Origin: Fasciolopsis buskii
Taxonomy: Eukaryota > Platyhelminthes > Trematoda > Plagiorchiida > Fasciolidae
NCBI GenBank assembly: GCA_008360955.1
Contig: LUCM01002436.1
Span: forward strand, 62,001-126,000
Length of the DNA: 64,000 bases
Reading direction: 5' to 3'
In this document: positions 10,273 through 25,100 of the stretch, in pieces
Layout: every line of letters starts with the position of its first letter
Position numbering within the stretch: position 1 is the first letter of the stretch
Made by a program: the position numbers and the translations under genes
The notes under the pieces: generated by a model
Database searches by the model: none
The model's input: only the letters and a program-made list of their open reading frames with translations
What the model was told of the DNA's origin: nothing

Positions 10273-13200
10273 CCGTGAATTTTTCTTGTGATGGCGAACG
10301 AATTCGCAATCAGCACGTAATCAGAGTGTCTCCTTGAATGAAGTCGTATTTTCAGTTTGTCTCCGGTATTTTATGCCTTTGTTTCACAGTTAGTTCAGCA
10401 CTTGATTAATTTATTTGTTCTTGCGTGTCCAAGATGTTTGCGGAGGCTGGATGATGAAACACAATGGTTCAATTCGTGCTCAGCTCATTCGATTCTTCCA
10501 ATAACCCGGGTCTCAAGGGGCTTCTTTGCTAACCGTTGGGAGACCGAATTTCTGCCAGCCCCTAATACTGCTGAATTTTTGCCTGGGATAAGTCCTGATT
10601 GGTATTCATTCGATGTTGCACTTCCCAGTGCAAGCATTTACCAAACGGATCGTGTGTGTCGGGTCGACGTCTGTGCTTACCATGCGTGCCGGCTAACCCG
10701 ATATGTTTACGCGACGATCGAGTTGCATAAGTAAGCATGGCGACCAGGCGGCCCACTCAAGTCCATTAATAGCTCGTCCATCCGCCGGCTATCCAAGGGG
10801 ATACGTTTGGTTTTTGCAATTACAGGATGTGTATGAGCCACTGGAGAAAGTTCTTTTCTGTAGCAGTCACGTTTGGGTTATCCTGTAGATGAATGTATAG
10901 ATCAAAGACGGGCTTAACGCCTTGGTGCGATCTCTTGGAACCATTCTTCCACGTCGTTTTACGTGCAGTAAATATTGGAAATGGGAGTTGATGGCATTTC
11001 CAGGTGGTTCTGAGATTTTCCACCTCGCTATGAGCAGTGGCATGCTGTGACAACCGTAGGCCAGGGCAACAGGAGAAGCAGTTGTGGATTCACGGTGGGT
11101 TTCATTGGTTCGCCGACTTTTCCTTCTGTATACTTTGAAAAGCGCACGTGATTGTGATATCAAATCCGTGGTCGCTATTGGTTAGTTCGTCTTTTCTACT
11201 GTCGTTGGCGACTTTAATGTATCAACACGGGCCTCGGTGATCTGTTCGTCCTTCGAAGCAAATGATACACTTATGAATAACCCGATACTTCGTATGTTTT
11301 GTGCTTACTGTACTTTTGGGTATCTGATGTTTGCAATAGTCAAATCCAAACAGTGGTTGGCAATATTGTTGCATCCCGATGCGCCTTGCGTCAACCGATT
11401 TCGGTGACTGACACGGTTTTCTCCTCCATCCATAATAAAGCACTTTTCCGCATGTAGCAGAAGCCGAATACGGTGTAGAAAAGCATGTAGTAATGGGGTC
11501 AAGATCGAGCACTCGAATCGACTCTTGCTCCATTTTCTTCTTGAAATTTCGCGGTTTTCCGGTTGCACTTCCGGCATTGCCGAAGTGTGATCGTAATATT
11601 CGTGGGCAGCTATATCGAGTTCTTTGTTTCTAACTACTGATCGTGTGATTTCTCTACTTCCCTGTGCTCCGCTTGTATGTTTGGCATTGTTTAGACGCTT
11701 TTCCGACCACCGCGCTAGCTTTCTGATGTTTGAAGACCATGCTACCTTTGTATGATTGTAGTCTCTTTCAGTAGTGCGCCGCATTTCGTTTCGACTCGCT
11801 GGTTTTTGCACACAGAGTGTATCAAAAGGATGCCCATCTTACCATAAGAATGGACTGAAATTGATAGTCACTGTTGTGGATGTTGAGGCGGTTGGAAAAT
11901 GGAATGTTTCTGTCTTTCGTAGTAGCAAATATCCTAGAGACTGATGGTATTCGAAAGAGAATATCACATGCCAAGATCATTATCAAACACACCTAGATGG
12001 TTAGTCGCCAGAATAGTCTATCTTGGTTTTCCCGTCGCATTCTGCTGATAATTTTTTTTTACCTCGTCGAAACGTTTAGTGGGATGATTTGCTCTGAAAT
12101 TTTACTTACGCTTATTTCTTGGGTTTGTTTGTTCCGGTTTTTCTTGCCAGCGATTGTAGCTTCGTTGCTTGATATCTTTCCACAAAATGCATTTGTGTTT
12201 CCGGATTAGAAACTATTCAGTGGTTGTGACAATTCTTAAGATATCCTTACGGTTGCATGTCTCTCTAGTGTGGCGTTATTATGGCAACATCCCGAATTTG
12301 GTGACTGATCCATCGCTAGTCACATCCTCTTGCAATTCTGAAATGGAAGTAAGCTCATGAGACACCAAGGCCGAAAAGAAAGACCTTCCTGCACGTCAAC
12401 TTCTGCTGTTCAATAGGCGCGTAGTTGGACTTAGTGGCGTTGTTTCGTCGTTTTAGGTTACCACGACTAACTGTTCTCAAGACAAGTCATACAAGTCAAT
12501 GAAACGTATGACATTTCACATTGTTTTGCATTCCTGGATGCACCGCAAATCAAACTCGCTTCCGATCTGGTGAAAAGGAACTTTAAATTTATCTGAAGGT
12601 AACGCAAATGAGTTCGTTTTTAATCAGGAATGTGTGTTTTGCTATCATAACTGGCAGTTGCGTTCTGTTCATGCTGTTGAGTTACCGATTGAAACTGCGT
12701 TTACATTTGGGGTCTTTGAAAAGTGATTATTCACAGTCGCTGATTGACTTCATTTCTAGCGAATCTTGATCAACCACTCGGAGGAAATATGCGTTTACAC
12801 AAGGCTTCTATGGAAAGAAAAGAAATAACGGTCAAACACATGGACGAGTGCCTAACAGTCGATAATGTTGCAACTGAGGTAATGCAGTTGCAGCCGGCTG
12901 CAGAAATCATTGTGGACCGGGGAAGGAGTCGTTTGGGGAGACTCAGTCTGTACCGCGCAGTTTGAAGAGAGGTATGTCTCTTAAGGTTGTGACTAAATTC
13001 AGATTTTCCGTTTTTGGAGAATTCGGATTATCTGTGCCACGTTAGTTTCAACTCTTTTCTGTGTAGTTTAAACTGAGTTTGGCTTTAAATAGTTTTATTT
13101 TTATCAGCTTTCGAGTGATTGGGAACTTATTGCAATTTCAAACTAAATTTTCGAAGAGGCGCTGGTAGCATGAGGAAATGGTTGCGAGTAGTCAACCCCG

Positions 13201-16200
13201 CTATAGTTGCACTCCGTTGGTCAATTAACAACATCACTGTACACCAACGGTACATTTCTACTCAGCATTCATTGGCCCACAAGTAACTTTGACGATGTCC
13301 CAGCATTATCCGGTTGGCATCACGAACGTCTTATTTATGCTACTAGTCTAACTATTGGCGTCAGTTCTTTTCGGATCTGTCAACTCTTCTGGCAGCGGCA
13401 TTGCTCTCATTTGCCTTGTTTTCGTTCCCCCCACCTATTCTCTACGCTCTAACAGAAATGCCTCGATTATAACAGATAAATTATCCATTCCGCAGTATCA
13501 CGTGAATGAAACGTGAGATTCGAGGACCTAGGCTGTGGTAAATTTTTACTCAGACCGTTCTCTGAAACATGTTCTCCATAACCGAGGTTCATCATATCAA
13601 ACGACTTGGAACAACTTGACGCCTGTTTACTGGTTTTGGCAACCAAAATAAACTGGACTGATCGGTTTAACAATAGTTTGAAACAAAAGAATGGATATTC
13701 CAATTCGTGTTGGTTCGAAGTTGGATCCATTGATTCCCTGAGACGCTACGTCGAATGTGGGTATCAGGTATTCTGTTCGTCTGCAGAGAAAAACATCTTG
13801 TGATTAGATATCTTAGGTATCATACTGCATTTGGAGCCCAAAGTATCATATATTACATTGAGCAGCCATCTTCTTCGGTTCACTAGTCGGGATATCCCAC
13901 CCCCATTCATTTTGATAGCTGCATCAATCGTAGATGTATTGTCTAGGTACCAAGTCTGAGTGGGTGGTAGACGGATGTCAACCTGTGCATGTTTGATAAT
14001 CATAATTTCAGTAGCTGTAACAATAATAGCAGTAATGGTAATAATCAGGATAACAGAGCCAGTGATATTGATGATAATATTTGTGGTAGTCATTTTAACA
14101 ACAATAACGACCATTATTTTCTTACAATCCTCCTTGTCTAACATGTGCACTGGCTTAGAAATTGGGTGCGCCAAGTAGAAGGGTATTCGAAAAGTATGAT
14201 TACCGAAAACTGAACCGCATCTCGTAGATTGAATTGGCTTTCATTTCTGAGCTGGTACATGTAAGGGGGCTCTGGGTGGCACTCCAGATTTTCCATGTGC
14301 CTGGTCTTCTTGCATACCTTTTTTTGGTGCAGTTTTTGCACGTGATGTAATAGGCGATGGTGGCACAGACGTCTCGTCGGTCCGCCACACATCCCTGGAC
14401 AACTAGACAGTGAAGTGTAGTCCTCCTACTGATCTGGCCGAAATTTCTGTATGCTGTCAGGTATATCCAGTAATCAGCCGTCATTTGGATCATCGTTTCG
14501 GGGGTCGCCCTCATGGTAAACAGTACGTCGGTGCCTCTCGTAAACAGTTGATCAACTGCTATCTGCAGTCCATATACCAAGCATTTTTTAGGTTACGAGG
14601 AATACACATCCAGGCTACGGTTTCTATAATCTAAACTCGTTTAGTTGGTTATTCCGTTGGTTGAATGTCAATTTGGTTTTGCCAATGAACGTCTACCGGC
14701 TGCTATTTTGGAATAAATCGTTGGAAGCATTCGAATTACAAGCACACTCGACCGTGACATGCAATACTACTGCCCAGTGCGAACGTTTTGGTGGTATTTA
14801 GCATGAGGTTTCGACGCGTTTGAAATCTACAGTTGGTGATACATCAGTACGTTGATACGCTAAGGCTCCAACTAGGCAAGCTAACCCGATGTGGGATCCG
14901 TTACCAAGACCTCACGCATGCTTACTTTGGGCTTGGGTCAAAAGTTAGCACGTTCTGGGTGGGATAATTCGAAGGCCATTTTTTCCTAACGGAACGCGGT
15001 CTCGTCATCTGCTCATGGTGACTTTATCTGCGGCCAGTTGTGAATTCTCCAATGAGAGAGTAAGTCAACAAAGAAAATTCGAGTGCGCAGTATTTCACAT
15101 TAAAGGCCCAAAATACGGATCACTCATAAACACCGATTTGCGATTTCTTGCGGCCATTCTGCAAAACAGTCAGCTGAATGTGTTGAAAATCTCCGGCAGA
15201 GCCGCTTTTCTGTCTATCCCGAAATGTCTCGTTAAGAACGCAAGCAATGAAAATGGACATTTTTGTTCTCCAACCCGTCAGATTCAGGTAGAGAATGGCG
15301 GCGTTTGACTATCCGAGGGGCTTGATTTACGTCGACCAATCACTGGAATGAGAAGAATTTATCACTTAGACTGGAAATTACGAGAAACGTTTATCACGTA
15401 AGAGACTGATAGGAGAGTAGTCAAGCGTAGTAGACTCCGAAGAAGTTACCTCATGCGCCATTGGAATTCCAACATTTTGGTTCTCATCCTGTGCAAGCCG
15501 ACTGATTAATCAAATCTACACCGTTTTCAGTGTTCAGTTAACGTCGTGGTACAGTCATAAAATGTACTCAGTTGTTCACTGGTAGGATCCACGTCGCGCA
15601 TCTACCCTGATTTTACCTCTGATTCCTTTGGTAGAACAAGTTCATCAACAAGCCTGATTAGAAAGAAGGAAGCTGATAACATTCTTTCCACGGGGACAAT
15701 TTAATCAAGACAGCGTCATCGGTTTGAACACCGAATCCCCGATTTCAACTACATGCTTACATTTCTGTATGTGCTGTCTGCCTACTCCGGTCCCAGTGAA
15801 AACCAGTCGAGGACAGTAAACGATGAACTCGGTGTTCGCCCAATCGAAGATATTCCTTACATGATTCCGCCTGCAATTTATAATACCTGCCTGCAGTCAG
15901 AAAATTCAAAGTGGGCCCAGCATTTGAGATTGGAATTCTAGCAGAGTGAATCGGTTTGCATACAGACTCGTACGTCATACCATAGTGCACGGTGTGTTCA
16001 GGAGAGCGCCCATCCGTAAACGGTTATTTCCAAGTCTGTTGGAAGAGGGCGCGTGTATGTGAAGAGAAGTCCAGTATACTTTCCTGGCGCTGATGCTCAC
16101 ACCTGATGGGATGGGATTAGGCTGCAAATTACGAACTCACCGGTCGAAGAGAACACCGATATTGGTGTACGACTTTTTTTTAAAAAGCTGTGCAGGTCCC

Positions 16201-16546
16201 TGTGGTGATCAGCGTGACTTGAAAACAGTGGACCAATCCCTGGTTGACTGAAGTGAAACAAATTTCGGCTAACCATTGATTATTTGGTAAAAGCGCTTCG
16301 TCCAGCACGATTGAAAAGTGGCGATGAAAGATTCTTTGGTAAGGTAAATCTTATGGCGGGATTCCTGTGGTCCAAACTCGGTTGAAAGCCACCGCACGAA
16401 CGAGTCACATTATGGGCTAATCGTGCGTGCTGCTCCATTGGCAAGTTGGAGGACCAGAACTAAGGAATTCCATGCGATCAAAAGAATTTTCCAGTGGCAC
16501 GAATGTCGCATGGCCTCTACGTTATCCATAAACAGATTAAGAATTC

Positions 16547-16547
<1 letters not shown>
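10273..16547. other. 6 kb without a supported gene
   Basis: No domain, RNA gene or clear repeat is seen. Frames of moderate length lie at 10357-10734 (plus, 125 codons), 11305-11811 (minus, 168 codons) and 14200-14580 (minus, 126 codons), without motifs I trust. The minus strand at about 10830-11530 has scattered Cys/His pairs and a segment SHQGVKP that recalls a C2H2 finger linker, but no complete finger can be read. At 13980-14115 the sequence is of low complexity, rich in ATA/ATG and ATT. Confidence 0.35.

Positions 16548-16584
<37 letters not shown>
16548..16584. repeat. (TA)n microsatellite
   Basis: Uninterrupted alternating TA for about 37 bases. Confidence 0.95.
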
Positions 16585-16587
<3 letters not shown>

Positions 16588-19028
16588 CTATGCATGTATG
16601 TTTATAATTATCCTGATAATTTAGTAGTCCGGGTTTTTGCATGTGGATAGAAAAAAATTGGCGGTGGGAAAGAGGTCAGTTTTTTGCGTTATTCGTTGAT
16701 TAGTAGGTAGTTCACCAATTGCCTGCCAGTTTATCTCAGTTAGGGTTCACAATTTTATTCCGGCTGTAAGGTCGGCTACAGGGCTGGCTGCGTGCCAAAC
16801 AGTTCATAAACCAGCCATTTGATTTTCTGTACCACAACGGCTTTGTGCGACCTGCGTGAATTGAGACCATTCAGTTATCTGGTATCCCCTCTCCAGTTAA
16901 TTTCAATAAACAAACTTTGAACATCCAATTTTTCACAATCTTGTGCATTCATTGAATTGATTTGTAGTCTTTCTTTGCATTCTCCATTGTCCTACCCGCT
17001 TGTCAGCAACGTCAAGTTACTGCTGGTGGCTGGTTTCAAGATTCCAAGACTGTCAGTGCAAGGAAACCCCAGAGGCATTCGTGGTTGGTGGCCGTCTTCG
17101 ATCTGTTGATGCCCGTTGGGCTTAATTGTGTGTTCACCTGAGGTCACTGACATGCGTACTTGGGCCGTGATTATTCTGGTCTGGATAAGTCGTCGTGGTT
17201 AGTCATCAACCTCTGATGCTCTCCTACCAGATGCCTTGTGCGTCGTTTCAGTGACCGAGGTGAATCACACTGGACATCTGTGGTTCTTTTCGTACGCTTT
17301 CTTATCTTCAACACTGTGGTCATATTCATAAACATAACGAGTTGATTGGTCCAGTCAGGCGAGAATCAGTCACATCGGGATGTGAACATTCTACCAAGAA
17401 TTTCATCTGGTTACCGCGCTCCTATCATGATGTTACGGATACTACAAATAAATCAGGTGAAAAACAGGGGAACCCCTAATGAACAGTCCTGATTGATTGG
17501 CACTGTGTATACTTGAAAGCCGGACCCGCAGGCAGACTTCGTGACAGGAGAATTAAGATCCACACTGCTCTGCCACAGACTGAGTTAGATGGCGGTGTTT
17601 TACTGAATCTGAATCGGTCTGTCGTAGTACTTGTAACAAATCAGAAGACTTCATTGGTTGGTCAATTGGTGCCAGGAGGTTAATGGTCAGTCACATCTCT
17701 GTTTGCCAGATTTACCCCGGCCGTCAGTGGCGTTTCACACGGATGAGCGAACGAAATTCCCCCGGAAGCACGCGACCGATTTCGCTTGTCGGGTGCGTGT
17801 ACCCGGTATCCTATTCAGTCATCTCCGAAATCGGCCCTGTGCTGCCAGGGAAATTTCGCACATTCATGAGTAAGTAAGACAAAAAACCCAAACTTTCGGA
17901 CCTTGTACCCCCTTTCTAGAAATAAGTCTTGACTAACCGAAGCATTACCATGTGATTGTTATATGGGTTTATCGTCCATGCACGCTCCTAACAATCCGAA
18001 TGCGATCCCAACATTACATTTCCTGGCTCTTGTTCATTCTTCTGCTAAAATAGTAGAACAAAGCTCGGCACAGTCAGGGAAATGCTTGTTAATTACAAAA
18101 GTGTTCAAGGTCGAGCGAGGGGTATCATCAATTTTTGCCATTACTTTAATACATTTATGCAAATTTGTAGACTTATCGTGCAACCGGTAAAAGTGACAGG
18201 GGTAAGGGAGATCACCAAAGAATACATAAATCGCCTCGGTAGATATTGGGGACGCCTGCAATGGCCAGGGAAACAAAAATATTGACGCCGTATTTTGGGG
18301 AACCTATTGCAGATGTGTTCGGGTAAGATGAGATTTCGTGACTAATGTAACTTTACGAACTGATCCGTATTGTGCAGACGTGAAAGAAGAACTCGAGCCG
18401 AGGTCCCGTTATTGTGACCAGCAGCATGCGACGCTCGCACACCAAGGGATCAGGATGGTGGTGTACAATCGACCCGTTACAGTGCCACAATTTCTATGCC
18501 AAACGAGAGGCCCACGATCAAGCCAAACAATAACGATTCTCGAAATCTAGGAAACTACAGTCAACTACGCCTAAGCACTGACTGGTGATAAGATATTCTC
18601 AAACGGAGAGGGATGCTTCGCGACCAACTATCTTCTGAAAAGATATGAATTCTACTTCTGCATTGTTTGAGAAGGGTCATCGCCGCCTCGTCATGAGGAT
18701 GATAGCGAACAAGACGGGGTTACAGAAGTCGCTATTTCAAACCGAGAAAGGGCAGCAATTGGCAAGTATGTATATCTCAAATTTGCGCTTCGGTAGAATA
18801 TGACGGAAAGTCGTGCGTTAGGTACGATATAAGTGCAACTATACAGAAAAAGCACATGATGAACGGATGATGTACATGAGGTAGGTCGGGATTGTTACAG
18901 ATGAGCGAGTACAAGTCAACAAAACAAGACTTTGCAATTCCGCTGATTATTCGGTTAGCAGAAGGAAAAGCTTGTTTGTGTGCAGAGTGTCTAAGGCAAG
19001 GTCAGATTAAGGACGGAATTTTTCCGTT
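16585..19028. other. downstream flank of the RASSF-like gene
   Basis: On the minus strand this follows the stop codon of the RASSF-like gene and should hold its 3' UTR. The only polyadenylation-like hexamer I noted is ATTAAA on the minus strand at 18145-18150, about 880 bases after the stop. I found no AATAAA closer, so the transcript end is open. The short frames here (for example 17658-17877 and 18034-18276) have no recognisable motif. Confidence 0.35.
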
Positions 19029-19197
19029 TCAAATAGCAACTCCATCGGCTGAAGTCGAATTGGACGGCCTGGGATAAACGGTTGGCGGACTGAGCGATCG
19101 GAGCTGTTGTCGTCTAGTCACGTTGGCAGCCTCCAAAGTGACCAGTAACCGAGCCAGTTCTTGGCTGACTCGGGCCTCTAGCTGGGCGGCCTCCTCG
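19029..19197 (-). CDS. RASSF-like gene, exon 5 (last)
   Basis: Acceptor TTAACATAG precedes 19197. The exon starts with one base, C, that completes the Arg codon begun in exon 4. It encodes residues 280-334: EEAAQLEARVSQELARLL is a clear coiled-coil continuation of exon 4, then a Ser/Pro-rich tail. The stop TGA is at 19029-19031. The split codon and the unbroken heptad pattern are the evidence for joining it to exon 4 across 6868 bases. Confidence 0.8.
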
Positions 19198-22100
19198 CTA
19201 TGTTAATAGTCGGCGGAAGATGGCAAAGGGGGTAGACGACAGAGAGCAGAAAAATTTCATAAGCAACCAACTATTGTGTGAATGAAACTTCAGTTATGAG
19301 TATGCGTAAGGTACAGATATGAGGACTTCCTCATGAATCCTTTCGATAAAAAAACGAACACAGACAGATCTTATGCTGCTCCCATGTTTCACCGTGGTAG
19401 TACGACTGAAACATTCACCAGCACACAGCGGAGGGGTGACGCTGTAGCTGAAAATGCATTACAATTCCGATCAGTTATCATCGATTGGTCGGTAAGTGTT
19501 CGCTTCATTCATGAGATAGTCAGCCGGCCGGGCCGGCGCATTGCTCAATGATTTTCCCCTTGCTGGTGCTTGAAGTTACACCGTTTGTTTCTTGCATTCG
19601 GACGCGCGATTATCCCAGGTACACTTTGTCGTGGGTGTTTACCCACCTACCTGTTACATTTACTGAACAAATGGCTGAGTTATGTGAACTGCGTATTCCA
19701 GACTGCGGACACAGCAAACTAGAAATTGTCCCCTCAGTCAGACGGGTCTCCGCCTACGTGGATTTCCTTAGCAGTCGAACTGTGCCAACGCACCGTCTCC
19801 ATTCACCAACTGACCGAATCTCGTTCTAAGTACGCAAATAAACACTTTGTCAACACCGCTGGTCACGTAGGAGCATAGTCTCTGATCATTTGAGTTTGAA
19901 CGGACTAGAGTGGTTGTCACGATCTCAATTATTATTTCCAAGGCAGTTAACTAATTACATACACCACACAGGAGTACAGCAGATAGGGTATACTCCATGG
20001 CCGCTATGACCCGCTACACACAAAGGAGACGGGAAACCTTGGCTCTGAAACTTTGAATGCGTTAGAACCGCGTAAGGTCAGGTGTGGCAACGACCCGGGC
20101 GACGGCGAATTACCGTCTACCATCCGGCGAATCTCGGTTTCGAAATTGTGATCTTTTTGGTGGTAGACGCTTAATTCATTTGACCACTACTCCGCTGGAA
20201 GAAGGTTGAGGATTGTCAGTCCATGAACTCGGGAAGTGATACGAGAATCTTAACCAACAGGCTGTCACGGGTTTGGGGCTTACGAGATCTAACATGATGG
20301 TTGGAAATTTTTGGCAATATGGCTCAATGCTACAGCGAGTGGTGTTCTCACGTTGGATATACTTCTGCTTCCCTGTATTCCGTCTGCCCGGTGACCTTTT
20401 CATTTTTTATCACTATTATTCGGTACTGGGAGTAGCAACCCAAACTGGAGTAAATTCGTGTAAGTTTTGTATGGATTTTTGCCTACGCGGATGTTCGGAT
20501 TTTATTCAAAAAAAAAATGGATGCATTAATCATCAAATTAAGAAAAAGAGCAAAAAATCGAAACAAAATATATGGTTACGAGCGAATGCGAAGGGAATTC
20601 AGTCACAACCATTTGCCGATTAGTGGGAAATCGGAGAAAGTCGAGTTCCTTCAGCTAGTCATGCTGCAACACATGGAGTGGAAGGATGGAAGCGTGTGAA
20701 GGCGTAAGAAAAAACCACTGTGTGAAGGATTAGAGGGGTCCGTGAAAATTTCCCGTGCACATTTTTCACACGAAGATAGACGGATATCGCACAGTTTGGT
20801 TGGTGATACCTACCGCTAATAATGGACAGCGAGGAAGAATCTCAAATTCTTTATTTATTAAAGCAATTAAGATGATAGGCGAACAACAACGAGCGGGAAA
20901 AACATTGGTAAACAGAAAAGTGAATAGCGTTTTGTGAAATCTAGAAGTGTGACAGTCTTTTTAATGTGAATAAGTAGTCTTCTGCATCTATTCACACAAT
21001 CGAGAATGTGAGATAAGCAGTTCAAGTTTTATTCGATGATTTTTGATGGAATCTACACCTTAGTGAGTAGAAGAGGCAAACGGGTAAGCGGGCCGGGTAA
21101 AAGTAGACAGATATTGGACACTTTTGACGAATCAAAATTTAAACCAGAACGAACCGAAGAATCGTCAGTGAAAAAGTTGAGGAAACTCAGTTCCAGATGT
21201 GGACGACCGAAAGATAGCAACATCAGCTTATTTGAATAACGGACCGCGGAAACCCGTTGGTAGATCGCTGGTGTTTATTAAAAACCAACAAAGAGAGGGG
21301 ACTGTTTTTTAGATGACTCCAAGATTGCTTACTAACCAGAGGGGGTATTTTTCGGCCCAGTCTTATACACTGCTCCGTAACTTAAAAGCCATGTCAATGA
21401 GTGCTTGAGACAACTGAAATCTTTTAGTTTGCAAGGGAGTAAGGACCGTGGAACAGTCAAAAGCAGATAAAAAAAGAAAGCGCATCAGACAGATTTTGCA
21501 GACATTCAAGGACTTGGTGGTGTGGTAAATCAGAGGAGGGATAGAATCCAGAATGAACCTGTTAGGTCTATGGGAAAAGTGAAGCGCGATCAGTAGGCAA
21601 AATGACGAAAGACGTAAGACGTCTTCGTGGGTGGCAGACGGCTCTGCTGTCGCCCGGCTCAACGCCCGACCTACGGAGGCCTTACGTGGTTCGCCATTTC
21701 AAGCCTCAGGATCATGGTTGTCGGTTCTCTCTCTGATCAACATTGACAATTCATGATTAGATGTAAATTCGTCCTCGCGCCCTCACTATGCATGCAAAAA
21801 TCCAACAAGTTCTCATTACTCTCACCGACATTTGCGGACTAGACTGCATCACTGGTTTTGCTCACCAGCTTCTTCTTCCTCTTGCTCTATTTTTAACCGA
21901 AATTCAAAATTACCTTACGTCAGATACCAAAAACATTCAATTCCCCAATTACATCTCCCACTCTTCTTTTGTCCCCAAAGCAGTTGTTTGCGCTTTTTTT
22001 AATCACTTAGCTGCCGTCCGCCGGGTATCAAATCCTGACTACTCGCGAATTTTGACCCATAAGGTTGAAACTGCGATTCTCTTCCTTCAATCATTAACTC

Positions 22101-25100
22101 TTCGCTGTTTATCATTCCCCAACAATGCCGAATCCTCCGTTTTTGGTTTGCTGTCTCCAAGCATTGAATAGCTGCTTATAACCGGCGATGACCAAACGGA
22201 TAAGGTCGCGGGTTTGAATCTCCCCCACCGTTGGTCAACTTCCCCACTTGGCAACCCTCTGCTGGCAGCGGCCCCTTCCTGAAAATTGATGTACATTGTT
22301 GTTCCATTATTAAAGAAAGTAAAAGATAAAAAGAGTAAAAAAAACAACCCAGAATCCACGCAAGTTCCTCAGGAGATTTCAACGGTCGTAACCGCGAGTG
22401 GCTGGTAAACTGCCCTGAGACTTCGGTCATTGGGTACGAAGCCGAGCAATCCGCTGTGATCAACAATTTGTCTCAGCTAATTGACCTCGCTACACGTACA
22501 CCCGATCGAACTGACGACCGTGTTTATATTCTTGATCTTGTTCTCACTTCAATCCATTCACTCTACTCATATTTCTGTTCATCCCCCTTGGCTCATCGGA
22601 CCGCTTATAGTTACTACGTCATCCACTAACCTCACTCGCCACAACCATCCACCCTCGTCGGGATACGTTTTGCTGACTGGGACGGTTTCCGCAACGTCGT
22701 AGCTTCCTATTCTTGGAATGACTGCTGTTTACCTCGGGCGTTTCCACATCCGTTTCCAGAATTACAAACATTGTTCTTCAAGGCATAAGTGTTTTTATTC
22801 CATACTGTCCAAGCCAAAGAAACTCGAATCGTCCGAGAGGTTTAGTCCCGCATGCGATTCACCTGTAGGCCTGACGTGCTCAACATTTCGCTGCTGGCTC
22901 CGCTTGTCCCCTCTCGGTCTCCCTTCCCCGCTTCATGCAAACTAGGAATAAGTGTTCGGCAATCACACCGACAGCTGCAAAGCGTCCCGTCCGCTGCAAA
23001 GCAGAGCACCTACTTTTGTCCGTCATCGGTAGCCGAACTTTTTAATCTCTTAAGGCCGTATCTCACAACTTCTGCCCCTACACTTTTCCTCCCATACGTA
23101 ATTCCTTTGGTGATCTTGCTTGTGAACCGCTAGAGGAAACTGAGGTTTTCGCTCCTTGATTTGCCTCTAGTACCACTTTACCCCGTTTCCCTAGATCTCC
23201 GACTTCTTCTCCTACTGTCCCTATTTTCCTACCTCGTATTAGCACTAGAAAGAACCCCCAACCACTGCTTTCTCTGAACGTTTCCGAACCACCTGGTCCA
23301 GACGGTAATCCACCCATCATCCTAAAATAAGTGTGTCCCTGAATTGACTCCTGTTTTACGTCACCTCTTCTGTTTTTTATCCAAGCTTTCTACCCTCCCA
23401 ATCTCTTGGAAATGCCGTGAATTTTTCTGTTCATAAACGCGGTGGTTCTACTAACCCTAACCACTACCATCCGATTCCCTCGCACCTGTTATTCAGAAAG
23501 TATTTGGAACCAACTGCGTTCGTTTCTCGAGCGCGAAGGAATACTGAGCGACCGCCAATATGGTTTATGGTCTCGCGGTTCAACGGGCAGTCTGCTGGCT
23601 CTCGTATCACACTCCTGGTCGAATTCGCTCGACAAACACCGAGAAATAGGCTTGGTCTCGTTCGACATTTCTGTTACCTTCGGCCGGATTTGGCACGGAA
23701 ATCCTGTGTAAAAACTTCCCACGTCTGGATTCTCGCCGTGTTCCGTATAATGGACATTAAGTTTCCCAAGTAGGCGAACTTCGCCGTCCCAGCCACTTCC
23801 TGTAAATACTGGCGTTCCCCGAAATTCAGTACTTGCGCTCACGCTCTTTTTTAATCATTGATGACCCATCCACTACCTCCAACGCAATCCATTCGTTTGC
23901 TGATGACGCCACCCCTTCTGTCTATTTTCCTTACCGACTTCCGCGCCATGCAAACCCCAACATCGACCATGACCACGGTGTCGCCAGTGTATCTCCAAAC
24001 TCCAGTCTCGAACACAACTTTACTTGGGGCTCCAACAACCGCGTCACATTCAAAGCTTCCGAAATCTGTCTTCTTTCAATTTCCTTAGAACATCATTCGT
24101 TCTCCTAACACTTATTCTTTGACTCGTCTATTTTGAGTTCCACTGACTGTTTCCCTTCCTGGCTTACCCATAAGTTATTCATTATGCTGGTCTTCCTCCG
24201 TATCTGAGCTTGCTTCTTGCGCTGCGCGCAAAGTTTGTTTTCTGTTCAACGACAGCCGTTTCTTAACCCCAGCTCATATTCTATTGCGCAAGGTCCAAAT
24301 CCGCCCCGCCTTGAATACTACAGTCACGTGTGGGATGGGGCTTCGTCTACGTCGCTTTTCTTTTCTTCATTAGGTTCAGACAAAGGCCATCCGTATGATC
24401 GACAATCCTTCACTAACATCTTTGCAATCACTGGCCCATCGTCGGTCAGTTGCTTTGTTATCCCTTTTCTGTCATTATCACTTTGGTTTTTGCTATTCGG
24501 AGTTTGTCTCTCTTGTAACCTTTTCTCGCTCTTCTCGCGCACAAGCAGAGCTAGTCATTTTTATCAGGTTTCTAATGCTCGGTGTCGTTCTTTATGATTT
24601 CAATCTTTTCCCCCAGGGCTCCCAAATTGTGGAATGCTCTCCCACTTTCTGTATTGCCCTCCCACCTAAAACCTTTCACGTTTCAAGAACAGAATCAATT
24701 AACTGATTCCTACGTGAACGTTCCCGTCACTTTCCCTCATTACAGTATGTCTTTGCACCATGGGGTTTAATCCTTCACTTTATTTTCCATGTATATTACA
24801 AAAGAACGGCACGTTCCGTTAGTATAACACCATAGGACGTAAGAGCGATGGGACAAAAATATCTGGCTAGAATATCGGAATTCCTAGGTCTGGGGATGGG
24901 AACAACGGTGACAGATCTACAGCGGTCGGGAATGATATGTGCCTAAGGATGTACTAATAAGAGAAGTGAATAGATGCATCAGAGAAGTTGTGCGACGCTT
25001 TAGAAGTAATAAAAACATACTCTCAGGATCCGCACATGCGGTCATTTAAATTGGACGGAGTTTAAACGCTTTTCCCTGTCACATTAGTGTATTCCTCCGG

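Noticed and set aside
10830..11530. Possible C2H2 zinc-finger text on the minus strand (SHQGVKP, scattered Cys and His)
   Set aside because: No complete C-x2-4-C-x12-H-x3-5-H unit is present and the frame changes repeatedly.
11305..11811. 168-codon minus-strand frame
   Set aside because: Basic, without a known motif; its length is not beyond chance for a 64 kb window of this composition.
14515..14560. Plus-strand text GKQYVGASRKQL resembling the GIY-YIG motif KQYVGETSKQL at 33.0 kb
   Set aside because: The residues before and after do not fit a GIY-YIG domain and no RT lies nearby, so I treat it as chance.
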